From assembly GCA_947039985.1 (NCBI GenBank), contig CAMRAP010000112.1:1-5994 (forward strand): DNA of 5,994 nt, written 5' to 3'. A program made the position numbers and the translations under genes. Position 1 is the stretch's first letter, and each line of letters starts with the position of its first letter. The notes beneath the pieces were generated by a model, which was given only the letters and a program-made list of their open reading frames with translations, did no database searches and was not told the DNA's origin. Positions 1 to 5,994 of the stretch are shown here, piece by piece. Source of the stretch: an uncultured Odoribacter sp. GTDB taxonomy: Bacteria > Bacteroidota > Bacteroidia > Bacteroidales > Marinifilaceae.

Positions 1-303
1 CCACTGTTGCGTGTTTGCCTCTTCGGTCGTGTTTCCACCACCATGCATCGAGATGTACAAAGAGCGTCCATCTTGAGGCATATCTCCGAAGATTGTATAG
101 GAGAATTTCATTTTATGACTACCATTAGTAAGTATTCTAGCATCCCATTCGTTGCTATATTTAGCATCGTACATGCTGCTTCGCGCTGCTATTTTTGCTT
201 TTGTATACGCACGAGATTCGTCATTTGACAACTTTTGTGCACTACAGATTGTAGATGCAAAAAACAGCAATAGGCTAATAGATAAAATTTTCTTTTTAAT
301 CAT
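1..303 (-). CDS. Exported alpha/beta-hydrolase-like protein, N-terminal part only (3' end beyond left edge)
   Basis: An open frame of 101 codons starts at ATG 303-301 and runs off the left edge without a stop. The protein begins MIKKKILSISLLLFFAS, a classic Sec signal peptide with a lysine-rich n-region and a hydrophobic core, and probable signal peptidase I cleavage after CSA near residue 22. Cys20 is not in a good lipobox, so a lipoprotein is less likely. Near the end of the visible part is LYISMHGGGNT (about residues 82-92). A beta-strand followed by HGGG resembles the oxyanion-hole segment of esterase/lipase-type alpha/beta hydrolases. The catalytic Ser, Asp and His would lie outside the window, so the enzyme class is inferred. 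The ATG follows an A-rich run with no Shine-Dalgarno sequence, which fits Bacteroidota. By hand count it is about 39% G+C, apparently higher than the operon upstream, and it is separated from that operon by 118 bp. It is probably flanking chromosome with an unrelated role. Confidence 0.75.
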   Translation of the reverse strand, partial: MIKKKILSISLLLFFASTICSAQKLSNDESRAYTKAKIAARSSMYDAKYSNEWDARILTNGSHKMKFSYTIFGDMPQDGRSLYISMHGGGNTTEEANTQQW

Positions 304-421
304 GTTTTTTATTTGTTTCTTTCTTTAGATTCAATAGAGTGCGTAATAAATTACTTTTACTCTCTTTTTGTTAATGGATTAGTGTTTTTGCTATTCTTGT
401 TTGTGTTTATACAATTTATTG
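304..421 (-). other. Intergenic gap between the receiver-protein operon and the exported hydrolase gene
   Basis: This 118-bp A/T-rich gap is the only real non-coding stretch in the window. It should hold the end of the upstream operon and the leader of the hydrolase gene. The last bases before the hydrolase ATG (304-325) are A-rich on the minus strand, the usual translation-initiation context in Bacteroidota. I searched for the Bacteroides-type -7 (TAnnTTTG) and -33 (TTTG) promoter elements and found only a poor -7 resemblance with no partner box. I also found no G+C-rich hairpin with a T-run. Whether the hydrolase has its own promoter here or is read through from upstream cannot be decided from the sequence. 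Confidence 0.5.
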
Positions 422-2056
422 TTAGCTTCCAGATATTCTTAGCCATTCCGATTCATCAAGTCCCACACGAGAAAGAGATGCAGCATAGTTTGCAACTATT
501 CTTTGTGAATGCAAATCTTTTAAGTCGAATACCCATTCATATTGTTCATCCCCTTCATATATTTGGCTGAAAATGTATTTTCCTGCGACGTTTTTTTTTC
601 CTTTTATTTCACTTTCATTGTTATTGCATTTAAATTTGATCGTCTTTATTGAATACGACGTTTTGTTCAATTTAAGTTTAACACCTTCGGGTGTAATAAA
701 GATAAACTTATTTTCAGTAGCTACTGTTAATGGCAAAAACAAGAACTTCCTATTTTCTTTTATTCTTACAGAGTCACATCTTTGCTGAATGCAAACGTAA
801 TATTCCTCTCGCTGTGTTGAGCTTCGAATAACAGTACCTAAAGATAATTTGGGATCTATGTTTTTTGGAATAAATAAGCTTTTATGATGAGTCAATTTTG
901 CAAAATCACTATTAATAGTATTAATATGATCCGGGTTCTGTCCATCAAGATTGAGGAATAATTCGGTTGTTTTTGAATTTTGAATTTCTTTTATCTTGCT
1001 TTCTTTTAATACCTCCTCGAATCTTTTTTTTACATCCATTATATCCGAATGAAGTAATGCTAGTGTCGATTCTTTGGTTCTATTGATGCTTTTACCAGCC
1101 AAAGTGATGTTTTCATCATTAATATTGTTATCAACCCATGTGTCAATTAAGTCATCTTGCACTTTTTTAGATATGGATGTATAATGTAATAAATCAGAAA
1201 CAGTATCACCAAATAGCTTCAAAAGAAGTTCTTCAGAATCGTTTTGAACAGGAAGAATAGCTTTGTGTCCCAAATATGGAGCATCTAATTCTTTGGAAAA
1301 TAAATGAAGTATTTTATGTGAATTATTACGAATTGTAGTCAAGGACAATAATGCGAAATTCGATAAAAGACCAGTAGTCATTTTAGTAAATTCAGTTAAA
1401 ACAAAAGAGGGCAATTCGTCATAGGTTACGAGTTTGTCGAGTAAATGAGTGCGAGACGTAAATCGTGTATCCTCTGATTCCCCCTTTGGTTTACCCTCTG
1501 ATTTACCTCGAACTAATATTCGAATATTTGCAGAAGATATCATACACTCATCATGTGTGACTTGAAATCCATCATTTTGTTTTGCTATCTTTTTATGGAT
1601 AGTGATGACAATATCCTCTAAGGTATCCTCTCCCGTATAAACAATAATTAATTTCAGGCTATTCTCAGCAGAGCTAGCTATTAAATCTGAAATTATTTGT
1701 TTCGTATATTCTCCTCTGGTATCTTCTTCTTCTGCATCAGCAGTTAAGTCTTCTTCTGTCACAGTATCGGTGTTTTGCACGTCAATATACCAATCAAGAA
1801 TCACAACATCTGCTTTTTTTGAGATTTCTTTAAAGTCGTCAATATCAGAAACAGTTGTAGGGTTATATACTGCACAAACTTTTTGTTGCTTCGCAAACGC
1901 CTTTGATATCTTTATTATGTTAAAAGCGTTATGTTTAGTTTCAGGATTTGATTCTACATCAGAATTATCAGCAAAGGCCCTATCATCCAGAAATACGATG
2001 CTTTGTAGAAAATCGTTTGCTATTTCTTTGGATTTTTCAAAAAAAGTATTACTCAT
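422..2056 (-). CDS. Receiver-domain protein with long uncharacterised C-terminal region (response-regulator partner of the upstream kinase)
   Basis: This is a 544-residue cytoplasmic protein with no signal peptide or membrane segment. Residues about 18-185 look like a response-regulator receiver domain: first strand with acidic pair IVFLDDR (D24, D25), phospho-acceptor strand VVILDWY (D88), switch strand LKLIIVYTGE (T141), and a possible conserved Lys after the last strand (K185 in ILVRGKS). The domain is longer than the usual ~120 residues because an acidic insertion (about 92-113) follows D88 and another loop follows T141. It resembles the divergent receiver family found beside GHKL ATPases rather than classical OmpR or NarL regulators. 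Residues about 200-544 match nothing I recognise: there is no DNA-binding wing or helix-turn-helix, no P-loop, and no clear nuclease motif. The C-terminus has a motif-like ending, RVGLDESEWLR (530-540). The gene starts 5 bp after the ATPase/kinase stop, so the two are probably co-translated partners. It is likely phosphorylated at D88 by that kinase. A role as effector or effector adaptor in a defence cassette is inference. Confidence 0.85.
   Translation of the reverse strand: MSNTFFEKSKEIANDFLQSIVFLDDRAFADNSDVESNPETKHNAFNIIKISKAFAKQQKVCAVYNPTTVSDIDDFKEISKKADVVILDWYIDVQNTDTVTEEDLTADAEEEDTRGEYTKQIISDLIASSAENSLKLIIVYTGEDTLEDIVITIHKKIAKQNDGFQVTHDECMISSANIRILVRGKSEGKPKGESEDTRFTSRTHLLDKLVTYDELPSFVLTEFTKMTTGLLSNFALLSLTTIRNNSHKILHLFSKELDAPYLGHKAILPVQNDSEELLLKLFGDTVSDLLHYTSISKKVQDDLIDTWVDNNINDENITLAGKSINRTKESTLALLHSDIMDVKKRFEEVLKESKIKEIQNSKTTELFLNLDGQNPDHINTINSDFAKLTHHKSLFIPKNIDPKLSLGTVIRSSTQREEYYVCIQQRCDSVRIKENRKFLFLPLTVATENKFIFITPEGVKLKLNKTSYSIKTIKFKCNNNESEIKGKKNVAGKYIFSQIYEGDEQYEWVFDLKDLHSQRIVANYAASLSRVGLDESEWLRISGS
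591..599 (-). repeat. A9 homopolymer (minus strand) inside the receiver-protein gene, matching an A_AAA_AAC slip heptamer
   Basis: On the coding strand nine A residues follow GG and end in C, read in frame as GGA AAA AAA AAC (codons 486-489). The last seven bases fit the X_XXY_YYZ pattern of -1 slippage sites. A -1 shift would add 23 other residues and stop at 520-522, replacing the last ~55 residues. No stimulatory hairpin is evident just downstream. In A/T-rich DNA the run may be chance. Confidence 0.35.
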
Positions 2057-2075
2057 ATTAATTATTGTTTTTCGA
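2057..2075 (-). promoter_or_regulatory. Translation start region of the receiver-protein gene, lacking a Shine-Dalgarno sequence
   Basis: Only 5 bp (TTAAT on the coding strand) separate the TAA of the ATPase/kinase gene (2064-2062) from the ATG of the receiver gene (2056-2054). The preceding bases are A/T-only apart from a few G/C, with no purine-rich Shine-Dalgarno core. Initiation probably relies on A/T-rich leader binding or re-initiation by ribosomes finishing the upstream gene. The ATG is the natural start because the receiver fold begins about 18 residues later. Confidence 0.5.
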
Positions 2076-5031
2076 TTTTAAAAGAAACTGTACTACCCTT
2101 TATAGGTGCTATATTCGTGATGTCATAATTCTCAGCATTTAACACCTCTTTACTGATACTTAGGCCCATACCTCGACCATTTGGCTTTCTTGAAAACCCA
2201 AGATTAAACATCCTCTCTCTATCTTGTAATGATATTTGTACTCCATTATTTGAAATATAAATACCCGTATCATCCGCATGTAGTCGGATTGTTTTTTCGT
2301 CTGTATTACTTTGTTTGAGCCAATATATTGCGTTATCAATTATATTTACAAATACAGGATAAAAAGTGGAGCGAAATCCGTATATATTTTGTAATGCATA
2401 CCCTTTGGTGTGCTTAAATTGGATATCGTGTCTCTCAAATCGGGACTTAAACAGATCTATTATAAACATTTTTATTTCTAATAAAGGAATATCCTCTCGT
2501 TTTCGATTTAGTCTTCGATTTAGTGGAGTAAATAAGTTTAAGTAACCATCAAGGTGATCAAAATTGGTTTTAATATTTTTATATACTCCCTCCATCTGCT
2601 GATCCACATCCGACCAAGCCTTTAAATCCTTCAGGCTGCTTCTAATAGACTTGACTGTGCTATTAAATTCGTGGTGTAAAACACCAACAGCTAACCCCAA
2701 CTGACTTAGTTCAACATCTGTTTGAATACGTTCTCTTAAATCCTCTAACTCTTCGGACAAAGCATCTGTAATTTGGTCATTTGTAATTATCAGCCCATCA
2801 GCATCTTTTTGAATGTAAAATCCTTCAAACTGCCTGATAATTCCATCCATAACAAATGTATTACGATGACTGATCATTTCGATCTCATCTTCCATCGATT
2901 TTCGTTCTATTACTAAATTAAAGTCGTCAGAACTGTTTATGCTTAAGTTTTTGAAACGATCTTTTACAGTTCTGATTTGATTGTCCAAGTCTAAAATCAA
3001 TTCAGAAGTAAGTTCTTTCACTTGTTTGGAAACATCACTAACAACTTCATTCGTTTCGTTTTTCTTTTTTGTATTTATTTTTCTGGCTTCTATCGAAATC
3101 AGTTCTACGGCTTGCTCCAATCTCTTCCGTTTACTAATTTCTATATTTAGTCTTTTCGTGTATTCATCAACAATGTTATCTATTTCGTCAACAGCATTTT
3201 TAAATATAGTCTCCTCTAAAAGATGAAACTCCTTCATATAGGTTTCAAAATCTATTCTTGCAGTTTTAGAAATTATAAATCCTTTTGGGTTAGAAACAGC
3301 AATTTCCTTTTTGTAATCACAGATCTTTTGTCGTGCTTCAAATTCATAATCGATTATTTTTTGACTGGCTTTATCAATATCCTTAGTGTATAACAGAGAA
3401 TCATAATTTTTTCGTGTCTCACCTATAATATTATTAATTGCAGTCTTGAATTTTCCAGATGCTAAGTTTTTAAAGAAAGATTCAAGTTTTTTCAAGAATT
3501 TCTCTTTACGACCTACAGCAAGTTTGTCTCGTCTTTCTAATGCTCGATGAAATGTGTTAAGTTCTTCTTTCTTTTTATGCCAATATTCAGATTGGGGTGT
3601 ATTTCCTTTTTCATCAAAAAAATCGGCAGCTAATTGAATGAAAAAATTTTTAAGAATAGCTTGTAATTGCCTATAAGCTTTGTTTTCTATAAACCCCTCT
3701 CTTCCTGCCTTCTCTACTAAGCTATTATTACTATTAGCTGAAATTTCAATTATACCAAACATTCTTCGATAAGAGAAGAAATATGTTGACATTCTTTTTG
3801 TCCTATTTTTCTCAATATCTAAAAAATCATATTCAGAGTTGCCATATGGTAAAACACGAATATTATCTTTATAAATGTAAAGTCCCCCGAATTTATCACC
3901 CTTTGCTTTGATTCTACTATAATTTTCAGCATCCACTTTTGAACTTTTTAATTCTCCTTGTAGGTAGGCTAAGTTTATTTTAAAAGCACCGCAGTTAGTC
4001 TCTCTAAAATTATTATCATTCCAATTAACAATATGATTATATGTCTTGTCTCCATATATCTTTATCATTCCATTGAACTGTCCAAATTTATCAAATGCAC
4101 CTTGAAAATGATGATCAGCAAGCTCAAATTCTTCTGGGGTAAAAAATTCTTCCGAATCAATAAGGTTATAATAAGTCCCATCATCACCTCTATAATCTCT
4201 GAATGATATATCAATTACAGGATCAGGATGATCAGGTGTCATTGTATTATGAAATCCTATCAACATCTTTTCAATAGGAGTTGCCTCTTTAGATTCTTTA
4301 TCACCTTCTATATCAGAATAAAGAGTTTCACTAATAGGTGAGATGTAGAAAAATGTCCCTCCTTTTTCTGTAGATAGATCAAAATTTCCTACTAATCGTT
4401 TATTTAATTCTTGTGGATTTACATTAAAACTTTCAATAGAATTTTTAATTCGAACACAGTCATTTTCAGTAATTATATCATTTTTATAAAGGGTGTCTAA
4501 AGAAAGAATAACCTCTTGTTTAATTTCAGTTATATCTTTTTCGTTAGGCAAGCAGTCATACTCTTTTACAGGTATAACAATGTCTTCTAAATTTATTCCT
4601 GGTAATTCAAACAATTCCCAATTAATAAAAGCAACAACCATTTTATAATTTTGATCTCTTTGTTTTGCTTTACTAATAATTAAAACTTGTTTTCCTATAG
4701 ATGCAATTGCTAATCTCCCAATTCCTTTCTCTCCCATTACTGGTCGTACTGTTTTTGAACGATCTACTGGAGGTAAGGTTGTTTTTTTATTGGCAAATTT
4801 ACTCTCTGTTCCGATTGTAAGCCAGCGTGTTTCAAACTCATCTTTTGTCATCCCAAGACCATCATCTCTAAGAACAAGTGTATTTTCTTTTCTTAGAAAA
4901 TCGATATCAAACTTATCAGCATAGGCGTCATGAGCATTTTTTATAAGCTCATTAATTGCCGTTGGTATTCCTGCGATTTGTTGCCTTCCAAGCAAGTCAA
5001 GTGCTCTTGCTCGTGTTTTAAATTGTGCCAT
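2062..5031 (-). CDS. Dual-GHKL protein: MutL/Hsp90/MORC-like ATPase fused to a histidine-kinase core
   Basis: This 989-residue soluble protein has three parts. Residues about 1-125 form a GHKL ATPase: N-box NELIKNAHDAYA with E28 (general base in MutL/Hsp90/MORC enzymes) and N32, DDGLGM (56-61), and glycine-lid GEKGIGRLA (100-108). Residues to about 460 are the following transducer-like region, ending in EKAGREGFIEN (440-450), a sequence I associate with MORC-like prokaryotic ATPases. Residues about 480-770 are charged and helical, with probable coiled coils (notably 620-695). The C-terminal part is a histidine kinase: H-box VGVLHHEFN (782-790, H787 the likely phospho-acceptor), N-box VNIIDNA (895-901, N896 and N900), NNG (928-930) where DxG is usual, and GRGMGLSIS (952-960). 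The start is well supported because LGRQQIAGIPTAINEL directly precedes the N-box. The start overlaps the methyltransferase gene by 14 bp, and the next gene encodes a receiver. The protein probably couples DNA- or ATP-dependent sensing to phosphorylation of that receiver. There is no membrane segment, so the signal is cytoplasmic. Confidence 0.9.
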   Translation of the reverse strand: MAQFKTRARALDLLGRQQIAGIPTAINELIKNAHDAYADKFDIDFLRKENTLVLRDDGLGMTKDEFETRWLTIGTESKFANKKTTLPPVDRSKTVRPVMGEKGIGRLAIASIGKQVLIISKAKQRDQNYKMVVAFINWELFELPGINLEDIVIPVKEYDCLPNEKDITEIKQEVILSLDTLYKNDIITENDCVRIKNSIESFNVNPQELNKRLVGNFDLSTEKGGTFFYISPISETLYSDIEGDKESKEATPIEKMLIGFHNTMTPDHPDPVIDISFRDYRGDDGTYYNLIDSEEFFTPEEFELADHHFQGAFDKFGQFNGMIKIYGDKTYNHIVNWNDNNFRETNCGAFKINLAYLQGELKSSKVDAENYSRIKAKGDKFGGLYIYKDNIRVLPYGNSEYDFLDIEKNRTKRMSTYFFSYRRMFGIIEISANSNNSLVEKAGREGFIENKAYRQLQAILKNFFIQLAADFFDEKGNTPQSEYWHKKKEELNTFHRALERRDKLAVGRKEKFLKKLESFFKNLASGKFKTAINNIIGETRKNYDSLLYTKDIDKASQKIIDYEFEARQKICDYKKEIAVSNPKGFIISKTARIDFETYMKEFHLLEETIFKNAVDEIDNIVDEYTKRLNIEISKRKRLEQAVELISIEARKINTKKKNETNEVVSDVSKQVKELTSELILDLDNQIRTVKDRFKNLSINSSDDFNLVIERKSMEDEIEMISHRNTFVMDGIIRQFEGFYIQKDADGLIITNDQITDALSEELEDLRERIQTDVELSQLGLAVGVLHHEFNSTVKSIRSSLKDLKAWSDVDQQMEGVYKNIKTNFDHLDGYLNLFTPLNRRLNRKREDIPLLEIKMFIIDLFKSRFERHDIQFKHTKGYALQNIYGFRSTFYPVFVNIIDNAIYWLKQSNTDEKTIRLHADDTGIYISNNGVQISLQDRERMFNLGFSRKPNGRGMGLSISKEVLNAENYDITNIAPIKGSTVSFKIEKQ
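2502..2524 (-). repeat. Short in-frame tandem duplication (12-nt period) in the kinase part of the ATPase/kinase gene
   Basis: An 11-base unit, TTCGATTTAGT on the plus strand, occurs at 2502-2512 and again at 2514-2524. In the protein it encodes LNRR-LNRK (residues 837-844), between the H-box helices and the second ATP-binding module. The 12-nt period keeps the frame. It looks like a small replication-slippage duplication in a linker and probably has no regulatory role. Confidence 0.5.
5018..5031 (-). promoter_or_regulatory. 14-bp overlap of the methyltransferase stop and the ATPase/kinase start (translational coupling)
   Basis: The ATG of the ATPase/kinase gene (5031-5029) lies inside the last codons of the methyltransferase gene, whose TAA is at 5020-5018, in a different frame. 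No Shine-Dalgarno sequence precedes the internal ATG. The arrangement suggests that ribosomes reading the methyltransferase also start the ATPase, which would tie the amounts of the two proteins together. Confidence 0.6.
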
Positions 5032-5994
5032 TTGATGAACTATTTAAAATTGTAAATCCTATTCTCCTTGCATACTCACACGGTACCGCATTACCAATAA
5101 GTTTAGCTGCATTGGCAACGCTATTGGTTTTAAATATATACTCTTTTGGGAAGGTTTGGAGTGTAGCACCTTCACGCAATGAGATAGCACGATCTTCTTG
5201 TGGGTGTGCGAATCGCCCATTTGAGATGCTGAAAAACTTAGTCGTAATTGTGGGAGCTGGTCGTTTCCACCACATACGTGCAAATGTATCTTTAAAGATA
5301 TTATCTTTATCTCTAAAGCAGTTTAGTTGAAGCTCATCATCATCTTTCCAATCCATTCGAGTTCCTCCATTTTTCGCTGTCTTTGCTAATCTTCTCATAT
5401 TTACATTACTAAGACCTGCTGTTGTATGATTGAAATCAGAAAGATCTTTGTGTCCTGCACAGATAGGAGGAAAGCCATTCTTTTCGCCTATGAAATCTTC
5501 AAGGATAGCTTGTTTGTCATCTTTTATAGGCAATTCGATGGCACGCACTCTTGATGCAATCAAAGAAAAACGCTTCCTTGTTTGAGGCACGCCGTAATAG
5601 CTCATATCTATGACCTCTTTTTTGATAAACTCATATCCATGATTTTCTAAAAAAGATAAGAATTGTGGCAAAACACTCTCTTTGTTTGTTATAATGCCGG
5701 GAACATTTTCAACCAATACATAACCAGGATTATAATATTCTACGAAACGTTGAAATTCAAGCAGTAAATCTTTTGATTGCTCAGATTTTTCTCTCGAAGT
5801 ATTGATAATACTATAGTATTGACAAGGGCTGCAACCTATTAAAATTAAATTGTCGTCATTCTTTTTAGTTGAAAAGTTTTTCTCAAAATAATTTTCTGAT
5901 AGCTCCCTTATATTTGCTTCCACGAAAACACTTCCTGGATTGTTTAATTCGTATGTCTCTTTTGCACTTTTGTCGAAATCGACTCCTGCAATTA
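5018..5994 (-). CDS. C5-cytosine-specific DNA methyltransferase, 5' end beyond right edge
   Basis: This enzyme transfers a methyl group from S-adenosylmethionine to carbon 5 of cytosine in a target DNA sequence. The frame is open to the right edge, so the GTG at 5923 is internal: the 23 codons before it encode IAGVDFDKSAKETYELNNPG-type sequence, the family's motif II. Counting from that GTG codon as residue 1, one sees motif IV GCSPCQ (30-35, catalytic C34, codon 5824-5822), motif VI ENVPG (72-76), motif VIII QTRKR (114-118), a short target-recognition region (about 148-220), motif IX RPAPTITTKF (221-230), REGATLQTFP (250-259) and motif X GNAVP (277-281). All visible catalytic motifs look intact. 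Motif I (FxGxG, AdoMet binding) and the start, perhaps 25-40 residues, lie outside. With 324 visible residues it is a single-domain enzyme of ordinary length. The recognition site cannot be read from the sequence. As first visible gene of the operon it probably marks host DNA in a restriction-like system, but an orphan or epigenetic role is possible. Confidence 0.95.
   Translation of the reverse strand, partial: IAGVDFDKSAKETYELNNPGSVFVEANIRELSENYFEKNFSTKKNDDNLILIGCSPCQYYSIINTSREKSEQSKDLLLEFQRFVEYYNPGYVLVENVPGIITNKESVLPQFLSFLENHGYEFIKKEVIDMSYYGVPQTRKRFSLIASRVRAIELPIKDDKQAILEDFIGEKNGFPPICAGHKDLSDFNHTTAGLSNVNMRRLAKTAKNGGTRMDWKDDDELQLNCFRDKDNIFKDTFARMWWKRPAPTITTKFFSISNGRFAHPQEDRAISLREGATLQTFPKEYIFKTNSVANAAKLIGNAVPCEYARRIGFTILNSSSNGTI

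Noticed and set aside
7..228. Plus-strand 73-codon open frame at the left edge
   Set aside because: It is antisense to the hydrolase gene, whose minus-strand frame has a clear signal peptide and an HGGG motif; the plus-strand product has no recognisable feature.
241..303. Lipoprotein signal (Cys20) in the hydrolase
   Set aside because: The residues before Cys20 (STI) do not fit a lipobox, while CSA followed by QK fits signal peptidase I cleavage.
304..421. Bacteroides-type promoter for the hydrolase gene
   Set aside because: The best -7 candidate (TAATTTAT) misses the final TG of TAnnTTTG and has no TTTG at the expected -33 distance.
410..424. Small inverted repeat (ACAAT-AA-ATTGT) at the end of the receiver gene as a terminator
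   Set aside because: The stem is only five A/T-rich pairs with a two-base loop and no T-run follows, so it is unlikely to form or terminate.
313..788. Two plus-strand open frames rich in Phe, Leu and Ile that could be read as small membrane proteins
   Set aside because: They mostly lie antisense to the receiver-protein gene. Their hydrophobic residues are what the complement of A-rich Lys/Asn/Glu codons encodes.
904..930. A/T-rich palindromic-looking run (TATTAATA and neighbours)
   Set aside because: It lies in coding sequence for Asn/Ile/Thr codons of the receiver protein and is too short and too A/T-biased to mean more.
1770..3226. Plus-strand frames at 1770-2081 and 2981-3226
   Set aside because: They are antisense to the receiver and ATPase/kinase genes, with Ser/Phe-rich composition typical of shadow frames.
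5025..5330. Plus-strand 101-codon frame and overlapping minus-strand 74-codon frame (5059-5283)
   Set aside because: Both overlap methyltransferase motifs IX and X, which are unmistakable in the third frame.

Overview
The window looks like a stretch of a low-G+C bacterial chromosome, most likely from the Bacteroidota. Three things suggest this: no gene start has a recognisable Shine-Dalgarno sequence (the starts are preceded by A/T-rich DNA, as is usual in that phylum), the DNA is clearly A/T-rich, and the gene at the left edge encodes an exported hydrolase-like protein of a common Bacteroidales type. This assignment is an inference. No rRNA or other marker gene is present.

All four supported genes are on the minus strand, so transcription runs from right to left. 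From the right edge they are: (1) a C5-cytosine DNA methyltransferase, cut off at its 5' end by the window edge (5018-5994); (2) a 989-residue protein with two GHKL ATP-binding modules, a MutL/Hsp90/MORC-like one at the N-terminus and a histidine-kinase core with an H-box at the C-terminus (2062-5031); (3) a 544-residue protein with an N-terminal response-regulator receiver domain and a long unrecognised C-terminal region (422-2056); and (4), after a 118-bp gap, the first 101 codons of a gene for an exported alpha/beta-hydrolase-like protein (1-303). Genes 1 and 2 overlap by 14 bp and genes 2 and 3 are 5 bp apart, so genes 1-3 look like one tightly coupled operon. Its promoter would lie beyond the right edge.

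The interest lies in genes 1-3. A DNA methyltransferase is joined to what looks like a complete two-component relay: the phospho-acceptor His is in the ATPase protein and the phospho-acceptor Asp is in the next gene. Prokaryotic MORC/MutL-like GHKL ATPases are known to occur in restriction-modification-like operons. A reasonable model is therefore a defence cassette in which the methyltransferase marks self DNA, the N-terminal ATPase senses or clamps DNA, and the kinase signals to the receiver protein, whose C-terminal region could be or could recruit the effector. No nuclease motif is visible in the window, so the effector step is open. The hydrolase gene is probably unrelated flanking chromosome.

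I see no tRNA, rRNA, CRISPR array, insertion sequence or convincing terminator. Apart from the 118-bp gap, almost all of the window is coding.
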